Origin: Halalkalibacter oceani
GTDB taxonomy: Bacteria > Bacillota > Bacilli > Bacillales > Bacillaceae_D
Length of the DNA stretch: 64,000 nucleotides
Direction: 5' to 3'
Assembly (NCBI RefSeq): GCF_023715605.1
Contig: NZ_JAMBOL010000005.1
Span: forward strand, 62,001-126,000
Shown here: positions 26,366 through 35,486 of the stretch, one piece after another
How the letters are laid out: each line of letters opens with the position of its first letter
Position numbering within the stretch: position 1 is the stretch's first letter
The notes under the pieces: model-generated
Databases searched by the model: none
What the model was told of the DNA's origin: nothing
What the model saw: the letters and a program-made list of their open reading frames with translations, nothing else
Made by a program: the position numbers and the translations under genes

Positions 26366-27712
26366 ATGACACTTCAATTTGATTATTCAAAGGCTCTTTC
26401 ATTTTTTCAACAAGATGAAGTAACGTATATGCAAAATGCGGTCACAGCCGCTCACGAAGCTCTTCATCAGAAGAGCGGAGCGGGCCATGAGTATCTTGGC
26501 TGGGTTGATTTGCCTTCAGCGTATGATCGCGAAGAGTTCAGCCGGATTCAGGCAGCGGCCGAGAAAATAAAGTCAGATTCCGACGTGCTGCTCGTGATCG
26601 GAATTGGCGGCTCTTATTTAGGAGCGCGCGCCGCAATCGAAGCTTTGCAGCATTCGTTTTACAATCTTCTAGGCAAAGAAGAGCGCAAAGCACCGCAAGT
26701 CTTTTTCGTTGGTCACAATATGAGCTCGACGTACATCAAGGATTTGCTGACGCTGCTTGATGGAAAGGATGTGTCGCTCAACGTCATCTCCAAATCAGGG
26801 ACAACGACCGAGCCGGCGATCGCTTTTCGGATTTTCCGCCAGTACCTTGAACAGAAGTACGGGCGCGAGGAAGCAAGAAAACGGATTTACGCCACGACTG
26901 ACAGGAAGAAGGGCGCCCTGAAAACATTGGCCGATGAGGAAGGCTATCAGACGTTTGTTGTCCCTGATGACGTAGGAGGACGCTTTTCTGTGCTGACGGC
27001 GGTCGGACTGTTGCCGATTGCCGCAGCCGGCCTTGATATCGAAGCGATGATGAATGGCGCGCGTCAGGCAAGCGAAGATTTAGCGACTCCTGATTTAGCA
27101 AAAAATCAGGCCTATCAATATGCGGCGATTCGCCAAATTTTTTACAACAAAGGAAAGAGCATTGAAGTGATGGTTAATTATGAGCCTGCGCTGCACTTTG
27201 TCGGTGAATGGTGGAAGCAGCTGTACGGCGAAAGTGAAGGAAAGGACGGCAAAGGTCTCTTCCCGGCGGCTGTCGATTTTTCGACCGACCTTCATTCGAT
27301 GGGCCAATACATTCAGGATGGGCGGCGCAATCTGTTTGAAACGGTGCTGCATGTCGGAAAGGTCAGGGAAGAACTGACGATTGAGGAAGCGGACAGCGAT
27401 TTGGACGGCTTGAATTATTTAGCCGGGGAAACGATTGATTTCGTCAACAAAAAAGCGTTTGAAGGGACGATGCTTGCCCATACCGACGGTGGAGTGCCTA
27501 ACTTGATTGTCCATATCCCGGAATTAAATGAATTCCACTTCGGCTATCTCGTCTACTTTTTCGAAAAAGCGTGCGGTATAAGCGGCTATTTGCTCGGTGT
27601 TAATCCGTTTGATCAGCCTGGCGTCGAGGCATATAAGAAAAATATGTTCGCGCTCCTTGGGAAGCCCGGCTTCGAGAAAGAAAAAGCCGAGCTTGAAGCA
27701 AGATTAAAGTAA
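26366..27712 (+). CDS. pgi: Glucose-6-phosphate isomerase
   Basis: A 448-residue Pgi that interconverts glucose 6-phosphate and fructose 6-phosphate in glycolysis and gluconeogenesis. The SIS-type phosphosugar sites [16 protein letters not shown] and [14 protein letters not shown] are present, with the later catalytic segment [16 protein letters not shown]. The start at 26366 follows AAAGGAGATGGAACG and gives the usual length. It is next to the dehydrogenase and yugN, as in B. subtilis. Confidence 0.97.
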   Translation: MTLQFDYSKALSFFQQDEVTYMQNAVTAAHEALHQKSGAGHEYLGWVDLPSAYDREEFSRIQAAAEKIKSDSDVLLVIGIGGSYLGARAAIEALQHSFYNLLGKEERKAPQVFFVGHNMSSTYIKDLLTLLDGKDVSLNVISKSGTTTEPAIAFRIFRQYLEQKYGREEARKRIYATTDRKKGALKTLADEEGYQTFVVPDDVGGRFSVLTAVGLLPIAAAGLDIEAMMNGARQASEDLATPDLAKNQAYQYAAIRQIFYNKGKSIEVMVNYEPALHFVGEWWKQLYGESEGKDGKGLFPAAVDFSTDLHSMGQYIQDGRRNLFETVLHVGKVREELTIEEADSDLDGLNYLAGETIDFVNKKAFEGTMLAHTDGGVPNLIVHIPELNEFHFGYLVYFFEKACGISGYLLGVNPFDQPGVEAYKKNMFALLGKPGFEKEKAELEARLK

Positions 27713-27822
27713 TACTCCTTGCAGGACAGCCGTCGCTGGCGATTTTGCCTCCCTTACATAAAAGCAGCAAGAGCAGGCTACACTACGACCAAGAGTGAAT
27801 TTCTTGGAAAGGGTGAAGCCGG

Positions 27823-28242
27823 ATGCTTGCACTTCCTTCTTCTGTTGAGGGGAAACAATATAAGCTGAGTGTACTGGAGGAAAAGCTTAAGCCGCTTGGT
27901 TATCGGATTGGCGGCGGCTGGGAGTATGATCACGGTTACTTTGATTACAAAATTGATGAACAGGATGGCTACACGTTTTTACGCTTGCCCTTTAAGGCGG
28001 TGGACGGCGAATTGGACCAGCGCGGCGTAACGGTTGAACTCGGTCAGCCGTTCTTGCTCAACCATCAGTTTCAAGAGGACCTGGAGAAGGATGCAGATCC
28101 GTTCGACGGCTTGTTTCGGATGTCGTACAATAGCGTCGTCAATCAATTCCAGAAGCCGGTCGATAAGGACGCTTCACTCGATCCGAAATTTATGCCGACG
28201 GCCCGCAGCCTTATTCAGGAGCTTGAGCTTACTTTGCTTTAG
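27823..28242 (+). CDS. yugN: YugN-family protein
   Basis: A 139-residue soluble protein of the YugN family, recognisable from LKPLGYRIGGGWEYDHGYFD and its place between pgi and yugO. Function is unknown. Its 3' end overlaps the 3' end of the convergent yugO by 14 bases, so no terminator separates them. Confidence 0.88.
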   Translation: MLALPSSVEGKQYKLSVLEEKLKPLGYRIGGGWEYDHGYFDYKIDEQDGYTFLRLPFKAVDGELDQRGVTVELGQPFLLNHQFQEDLEKDADPFDGLFRMSYNSVVNQFQKPVDKDASLDPKFMPTARSLIQELELTLL

Positions 28243-29245
28243 TAAGGCGGCGGATGATCATAATTAATTCGTCGTCAACCTGGACGAGCGTTTCGGCAGG
28301 CGGATGAAGCAGTACACGCTCTCGGCGTTTAATGCCGATCAGCAGTTCACCGGCGTCATAGCCTGCCTTCAATACATCGATGAAGCGATAGCCAATCTGA
28401 TGATCAGAAGCCGGCTGAAACGATAATTGATTCATCTGATCAAATTTCAATAAGTCGCCGACAACATCACTCATATGGTGGTGGAGAAGGCTGGATACGA
28501 GAACAGCGCCTGTCAGCGTGGTTGATTCAATGCATTCATCAGCCCCGGCCCGATAGGCGTTTTCCAATTGCTCCTTCGTCAAAATTTCGACGATCGTATA
28601 GACATCGCGATTTTGGCTTTTGACTGCCAGTGTCGTTAAGATCGTCCGCGCGTCCGCTGTAAATTCATTTCCCTGCTGCTTGGCAGTAATGAGCACACTT
28701 TGAGCGAGGCCGATGTTGGCCTGTTTCAGCACGGCGTCTTCACTGCTGTTGCCTTTAACAAAATGCAGCTGCTTATAGCCGGGAGGAGCCTCTGTTAATG
28801 TTTCGTCAATCAGCACGATCGGCGTTCCCGGCTCAACCTCCTGAACATTTTCAATCGTATGCTTGCTCCGCTCGTTCCAGCCAATGATGATAATATGACC
28901 CTCCCCTACAAAAGCGAGCTCGCCATAACGAAACGACTGATTGGTGGAAAATGCAATTGACGCAAGAGTCGTGACAAGTAACGTCATTACTCCGACACCG
29001 ACAAAAATCAGTAAAATCGCCAAAGCTCTCCCGATGATCGTCACAGGTACAAAATCTCCATAGCCGACCGTCGACACCGTAACCAACGCCCACCAAATGC
29101 CATCAAACCAGGTCGGAAACTTCAACGGTTCAAGCAAATGAACGGCTCCACCAATGAGGCAGGCAATGGACAGAATGACCAAGAGCAATTTGACGAGAAA
29201 AGGCACCTTTCCCATTAATGTTCGAAACATCAACCACTGTAGCAT
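28229..29245 (-). CDS. yugO: Potassium channel YugO
   Basis: A 338-residue potassium channel: two membrane helices flanking a pore loop with the selectivity filter TVSTVGYGDF (about residues 57-66), then a cytoplasmic RCK/TrkA-N domain (EGHIIIIGWNERSKHT start) and a C-terminal regulatory part. In B. subtilis YugO carries the potassium waves of biofilm electrical signalling. The start follows GAGGAGACGTT. Confidence 0.95.
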   Translation of the reverse strand: MLQWLMFRTLMGKVPFLVKLLLVILSIACLIGGAVHLLEPLKFPTWFDGIWWALVTVSTVGYGDFVPVTIIGRALAILLIFVGVGVMTLLVTTLASIAFSTNQSFRYGELAFVGEGHIIIIGWNERSKHTIENVQEVEPGTPIVLIDETLTEAPPGYKQLHFVKGNSSEDAVLKQANIGLAQSVLITAKQQGNEFTADARTILTTLAVKSQNRDVYTIVEILTKEQLENAYRAGADECIESTTLTGAVLVSSLLHHHMSDVVGDLLKFDQMNQLSFQPASDHQIGYRFIDVLKAGYDAGELLIGIKRRERVLLHPPAETLVQVDDELIMIIRRLTKAK

Positions 29246-29355
29246 AACGTCTCCTCATTTCTAATTCTCCTGTCAGCTAGTATTGCCAAGCTCTTGCCGG
29301 ATCAGTCACGCTCTGTTACGATAAGGAGCATGAGTAAAAGAAGGAGAGAGCGACC

Positions 29356-29514
29356 TTGGTTTCTGCGATTGTCTTTGCATTTGCTATTTTTTGCGGCTGG
29401 CTGATAGTGGATATCGTCAAGCAGCGTAAGCTAACACTGGAAAACGTCCTGAGCTCCCTAGTCGTCGCCGTCATAGCAGGTCTCGCCTGGTGGGTGCTGG
29501 AGCTGATTTTTTAA
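29356..29514 (+). CDS. Small membrane protein (52 residues, unknown)
   Basis: A short gene with a TTG start after AAGGAGAGAG. It encodes two hydrophobic helices (VSAIVFAFAIFCGWLIVDIV and SSLVVAVIAGLAWWVLELIF) separated by a basic turn. I do not recognise a family. It is divergent from yugO and precedes the tRNA-Ala region. The start signal and clean two-helix layout support it being real. Confidence 0.6.
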   Translation: MVSAIVFAFAIFCGWLIVDIVKQRKLTLENVLSSLVVAVIAGLAWWVLELIF

Positions 29515-29593
29515 TCAGCCTCCTTTCTAATTTATGCTTGACTTTTTTGCGCAAGAGAGGTAAATTAGATGTTGTCCGACACAAATCGAATAC

Positions 29594-29614
29594 GGGGCAT
29601 AGCTCAGCTGGGAG
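29594..29614 (+). other. Truncated tRNA-Ala 5' end
   Basis: Twenty-one bases repeat the 5' end of the intact tRNA-Ala that begins 100 bases later, with one missing C, and then the match stops. It is a remnant of a second tRNA-Ala gene or of an earlier recombination at this site. Confidence 0.75.
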
Positions 29615-29693
29615 TCCACGTTGGTTGAAGACACTGCCCAAAAAGTAAGAGAAGATTACCGATTGGGAACAAATTGAAATATTGGGATAAACT

Positions 29694-29769
29694 GGGGCCA
29701 TAGCTCAGCTGGGAGAGCGCTACGCTGGCAGCGTAGAGGTCAGGGGTTCGAGCCCCCTTGGCTCCACCA
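29694..29769 (+). tRNA. tRNA-Ala (GGC)
   Basis: A complete 76-base tRNA with acceptor stem GGGGCCA/TGGCTCC, D arm AGCTCAGCTGGGAGAGC, anticodon stem-loop CTACG-CTGGCAG-CGTAG giving anticodon GGC, T arm GGGGTTCGAGCCCC, and an encoded CCA. Its last part (29733-29766) is the left copy of the direct repeat that bounds the genomic island. Confidence 0.97.
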
Positions 29770-29779
29770 ACTTTTAATG

Positions 29780-29806
29780 AAAACGGCAGAGATGCCGTTT
29801 TTTTTT
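29780..29806 (+). terminator. Terminator after tRNA-Ala
   Basis: Inverted repeat AAACGGCA / TGCCGTTT with nine or more T. It lies on the island side of the junction. Confidence 0.88.
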
Positions 29807-29914
29807 GCTCTTAAAAAGGTAAAGAGTTGAGTGAGCTTATCATTTCTTATGTAAAAACAGTCAGTTTTAGGGTATAATAAAGGATAAGTACCTCTTAGAA
29901 GGAAGGGGATCATT

Positions 29915-30100
29915 ATGGCAATCACTTCAATGATTAATGAAGAAACGAAATATGCATTTCGCAATGCTAAAGCGTCTTTAGAAATTGAAGGTCAATACTT
30001 ACCTGAGGGTGGGGAAGAAATGATCTTAAAAAGTATCGAAGGAGAAATGTCTGAAGCGGATTTTTTACAACGTGCCCTTAAACTCGCAAGAAATGAGTAA
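29915..30100 (+). CDS. VbhA-like antitoxin
   Basis: A 61-residue protein resembling the antitoxin VbhA domain: a helix with NAKASLEIEGQYLPEGGEE, then a helix SIEGEMSEADFLQRALKLAR. VbhA-type antitoxins block Fic AMP-transferases by placing an inhibitory glutamate in the ATP site, usually within a S/T-x-x-x-E-G/N motif; ASLEIEG fits this. TATAAT at 29874-29879 and GAAGGAAGGGGATCATT lead to the ATG. The next gene, a shortened Fic, overlaps its stop. Confidence 0.72.
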   Translation: MAITSMINEETKYAFRNAKASLEIEGQYLPEGGEEMILKSIEGEMSEADFLQRALKLARNE

Positions 30101-30263
30101 AGAGCATTTCAGGCAATCCCGGTATTGCTATCCGGGAACCGATATATTAATTAACATACCAGGTATCAAAAATCAGACACAGCTAACAATATACGAAAAT
30201 GTAGTAGTAACAAAACGAAATGTAGAATTGGGGAAAACTCCTATTTTAAGGAACGACCACTAG
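30093..30263 (+). pseudogene. Truncated Fic-family toxin (N-terminal remnant)
   Basis: A 56-residue frame overlapping the antitoxin stop by eight bases. RYCYPGTDILINIPGIKNQ matches the usual N-terminus of small Fic proteins (YPGT.VL.N..GI.), but the frame then leaves the family pattern, and the catalytic HxFx(D/E)GNGR motif is absent. The toxin is therefore dead, while the antitoxin survives. A terminator follows at 30326. Confidence 0.7.
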
Positions 30264-30325
30264 CAGTTGTAATCAAACGAGCATTGTATCCAATAATCTA
30301 ATGTTTTGTAGCTTATTTTATCAAA

Positions 30326-30357
30326 CAACTTAAGGCGGGGGCCTAAGTTGTTTTTTT
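30326..30357 (+). terminator. Terminator in the island
   Basis: Inverted repeat CAACTTAAGGC / GCCTAAGTTG followed by seven T. The AT-rich 470 bases from here to the CAP gene show no convincing gene. Confidence 0.8.
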
Positions 30358-30825
30358 GCTATTTGAAGAATAGGTGTCTACAGGATAAGAATTAGTAACT
30401 GACTAATACACAAAGGTAGAATATTGTTATAAGAGCAGGCCTGTAAGTAACAACGATAACTATTTTAAACGATTATATCTTTCAAAATTAGAGCTTACCT
30501 TCCTAAAGATCTTCATAATCTCTAGCAGACGAGCAGACAAATTGATTTCATGATAACAGAATTTATTTATTAAGATCCAAATTATTACAGAAGTACTCTG
30601 AAGAGAATGACTAAAAATCAAGCAAGGGAAAATCAATGAAAGGTGATGACCTTGTAACAGTTGACTTTGAAGATAAAGTTCTTTTTCTTGAGTATTATGA
30701 TTTTTCCTCTTTGATATATTTGAATTTGGAAAATAGAGAAAAATATGTTTATTAAAATTTTTTTGTGCTATGATTAGGTATAAAGAACTGGGTTTATATT
30801 CTCTTGAAAAGGAGTAGGAATACAT

Positions 30826-32370
30826 ATGAAAAACCGCACAATAGCAACAGCTTTAGTAACATTGGCTTTATCCTTCGGGGTAGCAGACCAAGCACTAAAT
30901 GTACAACCGAGTAAAGTAGAAGCATCGGAGTTCACATTCACGCAGCAACAGCAGGAGGCATTAGACCATTTAAATGGGATTCGAGCCAACATGGGGTTAG
31001 ATCCAGTAGAGCTTGATCCGTACCTCAACAAAGCAGCACAGAATCATGCGGATTATTTATCGGTGAACGGAAATCCTTTTTCTTTAGAATCTCATAGACA
31101 AGATCCTAGTAAGACTGGTTTTACAGGGGTAACGGCTTCTGATTGAGTTGAGTCAGCAGGAGGTCAAGGTTATAGCGCTTCAGAAGTTATTTCTGAATTC
31201 AGTACTGTAGAAGGATCTATTGGTGGTTTATTTTATGCTCCTTATCACAGGTTACCATTAACCTACTTAAATTTAGATAGATTAGGAGTAGGAGTAAGCG
31301 GAGATAATTTTGTAATGTTAGTAAGCGCTTCAGGTGGTTACGAAGGCTACCAAGAAATCCAGTATCCTTACGACGGTCAAACAAATGTAGGGATTGGTTT
31401 TTACGGAGACGAGGTACCAAATCCCTTAGAGCAATTCAACCTCAGAGTTTCAGGCTTCGTCATCTCCTACGAACCGCCTATGGACTTCTACATCGACCTA
31501 GACACATACAAGGTTACGCTAACAGATAGCCAAGGCAACAACGTCCCGTTACTAGAAGAGAAGAGTCCTATCGGAACATCCTTCTTCTTCCCTACAGAAT
31601 TATTAAAGTATAACGAGAAGTACACGGTAAATGTTACTTATGAGGACGAGTTTGAAGGTAAGCAAGGAAGCAGTCAATGGTCATTCACGACGCAGAAGGA
31701 TGCAAACTCGTTAACGTATCCGACGCCTGCAAATCCATTTCCAAATCCAAATCCTAGCAATCCGGTAGCACCACCAGTGGTAGAACCAGATGAGCCGACG
31801 TCACCACCAGTTGACAATCCCACATCTTACGCAGATTTCAGACCATCAGCGTACTGGGCGGATAACATGTTATGGGCTATCGATAAGGGGTTGATTACGG
31901 GTTTCACGAATGTTCGCAATCCAGCCACAGGGCAATTAGAGAATCAGCTTCGCCCATCGGATAACTTAACAGAAGCGCAATTCCTAGCGATCATGTGGAG
32001 GTACATCGATCCAGAAAGATTAGACGGGGTACAACCTATTTCAAACTATTGGGCGGCTCCGGCTTATGAGTTATCGGAGCGGTTCAATTTACCGATTAAG
32101 GGGTCTGTGGTAAACCGTCAGGTAGCGGACAGTGCGATCACGCGAGGCGAGATGGCGAGGATACTAGCGTCGAAGCATTTAGGGCGAGTGGTATCGGAGC
32201 GTAAGGCAGTGGACTTCATGTATAGCATGGGGTTATCGGAGGGTTATCCAGACGCAAATGGGAATGTACCGAGAACATACGAGTCATACGGGGTAGACAG
32301 ATTGCTGCTTCGGGAGCATATTGTTACGTTCATGAAAAACTATGATGATTATCTAGGGAGCTTGGATTAA
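30826..32370 (+). pseudogene. Secreted CAP-domain surface protein with in-frame TGA
   Basis: Frames 30826-31146 and 31315-32370 are in phase, and the sequence between them is open apart from one TGA at 31144-31146. Read through, it gives a protein of 514 residues: signal peptide, CAP/SCP-like domain (LDHLNGIRANMGLDPVELD, NKAAQNHADYL), a beta-sandwich region with an Ig-like FVISYEPPMDF part, a proline-rich linker, and a C-terminal SLH-like module of about 180 residues. The family pattern expects a basic residue at the stop, so CGA to TGA is a likely cause. The ribosome binding site AAAGGAG is intact. Confidence 0.82.
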
Positions 32371-32474
32371 TCATGTAAGCGATTTAAAGAGAAAACATGG
32401 ATTTTAATGAACTTTTGTAATTGGTAATTTGAGCAAATGCTCTTTACAACTATATAAAATGGAGTGATGAGAAG

Positions 32475-33530
32475 ATGAGGAAGATTTCAGTCATGTTAGT
32501 ATCGGTTTTCTTGGTTTCAATGTTCGCTACTTTTTCGGTATTTGCTGCTAGTGAAATGGAAGAGATTAATTTGATTGATGAAAACTCTGGTTTCACTTTA
32601 AATGTTCCTGGTTTTATAGATGTCCAAGATGTTAAAGGAACTACTGAAGAGTCTGGATCATTTGAAGTCTCGGCCTTGCTTTTAGAAGATCCCGAATTGG
32701 TTGAGGATAGTGAAGTTCTTATGTTTGAAGTAGGAACAACTCATCCTGACGCGAGTCGTGCTGCTATTAGCGTTTCCTTTATAGGGGAAGGTCAGTTTAT
32801 GTATGAAGAGCTAGAATTTACAGATGGGAAAATTCCTTTCTACGCCAATGTGGGTCAATTTGGATTAAACAAACAACTTATTGAAAATGCTATTTTTTCT
32901 ATTACTATCTGGGTTTATGATAATGAAGGTAACGTTGTGATGGATATTTATGATGTACACTTGATGTATAACAGTTATAAGGGTGATAATCATTCCGAAG
33001 TGATTAATAATGAACCAGAAGAACCAGCACAACCTGAGGAACCAGCACAACCAGAAGAACCAGCACAACCAGAAGAACCGGCAACAACAAACAAACCGGT
33101 TTCTGTTAAGCCAACATCGTCTAAAGTGATGGTCAACAACAGCGAAGTAGCCTTCCAAGCTTACATTCTAAACAACAACAATTACTTTAAGCTACGTGAT
33201 CTTGCTCTTGTTCTGGATGGAACGGAAAAGAGTTTTTCAGTAGACTGGGACGGGAAGAACGATGCAATCTCTCTTGAATTGGGTATGCCGTATACGGTAG
33301 TAGGTGGAGAATTAGCAGTTGCAGAAAAGCCATTATCAGAGTTAGCGAAGCCTTCCACTTCAACAATCTATCTTGACGGAATCGAAGTTGACCTAACAGC
33401 TTACAACATCAACAATAATAATTACTTCAAGCTTCGCGATGTGGCAAAGGCTCTTGATTTTGGCGTAACTTGGGATAAAAATACAAATACAGTCGGAATT
33501 GATTCTACAACTGGTTATGTCGAAGAATAA
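32475..33530 (+). CDS. Secreted protein with copper-amine-oxidase-like N-terminal (stalk) domain
   Basis: A 351-residue protein with a signal peptide (MRKISVMLVSVFLVSMFATF, cleaved after FAA), a beta-rich N-terminal domain of about 170 residues that I do not recognise, a linker of four PEEPAQ-type repeats (33012-33082), and a C-terminal stalk domain with the duplicated pattern NNNNYFKLRDLALVLD ... NNNNYFKLRDVAKALD. That domain is named after amine oxidases but here, as in many Firmicutes surface proteins, there is no oxidase domain. The start follows GGAGTGATGAGAAG. It probably sits at the cell surface. Confidence 0.85.
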   Translation: MRKISVMLVSVFLVSMFATFSVFAASEMEEINLIDENSGFTLNVPGFIDVQDVKGTTEESGSFEVSALLLEDPELVEDSEVLMFEVGTTHPDASRAAISVSFIGEGQFMYEELEFTDGKIPFYANVGQFGLNKQLIENAIFSITIWVYDNEGNVVMDIYDVHLMYNSYKGDNHSEVINNEPEEPAQPEEPAQPEEPAQPEEPATTNKPVSVKPTSSKVMVNNSEVAFQAYILNNNNYFKLRDLALVLDGTEKSFSVDWDGKNDAISLELGMPYTVVGGELAVAEKPLSELAKPSTSTIYLDGIEVDLTAYNINNNNYFKLRDVAKALDFGVTWDKNTNTVGIDSTTGYVEE

Positions 33531-33543
33531 GTATATTTGATTC

Positions 33544-33584
33544 ATAATCCTCGAAGGGGTAACTCATCGAGGATTTTCTTTTTG
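33544..33584 (+). terminator. Terminator after the stalk-domain gene
   Basis: Inverted repeat AATCCTCGA / TCGAGGATT (33546-33554, 33567-33575), then T-rich. Confidence 0.82.
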
Positions 33585-33617
33585 AAGATCAATATAAGGG
33601 TTCTTGGGGTAAGAAGA

Positions 33618-35461
33618 ATGAAAAAAGGTCATTTAACTTTGTCATTAAGGGACTATTAATCTCTACCACGTTAGTAGGTTCCATTTTAACGACAGGTTTA
33701 CCTGCATTTGCGGATTCGCCGGACGCAGGTAAGGTTTCGGCGGCTGTTACGAAAAATGTAGCCAAGGACAAGTATCAAGACGAAGCGGCATTGATTTCAA
33801 ATGTAAAGATGGCGAACAAAGTTTTAGAAGCCGCCATAAAAGAAGGGCAATTAACGCCAGCCATGTATGGAAACACGATGAAGGCGTTGGCGGCGATTGA
33901 TGCGAAGCTGACGATGGATCAATCATTTGATAAGTCAGCGGAGTTGTTACCGGTTTTAGACGACTCAGACCGTTTCTTAAAGGCGAGCATTACGACAGAC
34001 AATCAAGAGATCATAACAAAGCGGCAAGAAAGTATCAAGGCACTAGAGAATGTACAGATGAAATTCGGTATCACGGATGTTCGTCGTGATGAAGGGGTAT
34101 CGTCACCTAAAGGGGTATCTTCTGAAGAAGAGGTAGTCAAAGCCATAGCAACACCGAGTCTTCGAGCCAACCAGTATCAAGACTATAATCCTAGCGCTTA
34201 TTGGTCGCAAGACATGCAATGGGCGATTGATCAAGGGTTAGTAAACGGATTTATTAATCAGCGTCACCCGTCGAATCCTTCGCAAGGGGTAGGGAACTGG
34301 TTAGATCCGAGGGGTTCGTTAACGGAAGCGCAGATGGTATCGATCTTAATGCGATACGAAGCGCCTAATGAGGTAGAGAGTGTAACGCCGACCAATCCAA
34401 ACTACTGGGCATCCACGGCATACCAAGTGGCGGTTTCGAAGGGGTTGCAGGTAAAGGGGTCACCGACGGCTCGTTCGTTAGCGGATGCAAACACGACACG
34501 GGGGACACTGGCGCAAGCGATGGCGACATTGCACACGGGTAGTCCTGTATCGGTAAGGGAAGCGGTGCAGTTCATGTATGACACAGGGATTACGACAGGA
34601 AAAACGGATGCAAGCGGCAATGCGCCGATGACGTATGAATCGTTTGGGGTTAATGATCCGTTAGAGCGGGCGCAAATGGTAGCGTTCATGAAGCGGTATC
34701 ACGACTACAAGACATCTGGAAAGGTCAACACACCACCAGTTGTTCCGGCACCACCATCTTCTGGAGGGGGTAGTGTGGTGACACCGCCTAGCAACGGACT
34801 CATTGCGCCGCCGCAAAACAACCAAGTCGGCAACATTCAAGTCAGGTACGGCAAACACACCTACGGTACGAAGACACAGGAAGAGTACGATTATGTAATG
34901 AAGGCAGTACTAGATGTAATTGACGAGAGATATGACACAGCTAGAGACTTCAGAGGATCAGAACGCAGCAGTCGAGTATATGATTATTTCGATGAATATG
35001 TAGCAGGAGTCAGACCAAATTACGACAACACCAATCCTGAAAATCGAAATGAAAGAAACTTTGCATTAATAGCTCTTGATACTAGGTATAAGAACTTAGT
35101 AGAGTTAGGTCTTGATATCACGTCAGATGAAGTAGATAAGTTAGTAAGGGGTTCTGTTTTAGCAGCTAGCTTTGGTGGAGCTTCAGGAAATCTGACAGGG
35201 CATGCTTATTCTGCGTATGATCAGATTAAAAATCGTTTGGTAGATTGTAATTCTGTTGCTTATATAGAGTCTGCTATCTATGATTCATTAGGCTTCAACA
35301 ATTTTATTATAGTAGGTCAAAACCACTCTCAGGTAGTAGTTGAGATTGATGGACATTGGGTTTCTCCAGGAGGTAGTGGTTTCTTAAAGGTTGATCCTTA
35401 TTGGGCGGTCAACCAGGGTACGGTACTCTTATCACAACCAACAAGCGGTCAAAGATTCTAA
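33618..35461 (+). pseudogene. Surface protein with SLH-like module and transglutaminase-like domain; signal peptide out of frame
   Basis: The main frame is open from 33563 to 35461 but has no usable start before TTG 33791. A perfect signal peptide (FVIKGLLISTTLVGSIL, ending LPAFA) lies in it just downstream of ATG 33618, which is one base out of phase: the ATG is followed by six A, and seven would join them. The mature part has a helical domain, an SLH-like module of about 180 residues close to that of the CAP protein, a PPSSGGG linker, and a C-terminal domain with DCNSVAYIESAIYDSLG, then QNHSQVVVEIDGHWV and KVDPYW: the Cys-His-Asp order of transglutaminase-like enzymes. It may be phase-variable, decayed or miscalled. 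Confidence 0.78.
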
Positions 35462-35486
35462 TATATCCTAACAGGAGGTATTAATC

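Noticed and set aside
30460-30825. Minus-strand 121-codon frame in the island
   Set aside because: It lies in AT-rich leader DNA of the CAP gene, covers its ribosome binding site, and has no protein-like pattern.
33009-33082. CRISPR-like repeat
   Set aside because: The short direct repeats encode an in-frame PEEPAQ linker inside a secreted protein; there are no spacers and no cas genes.
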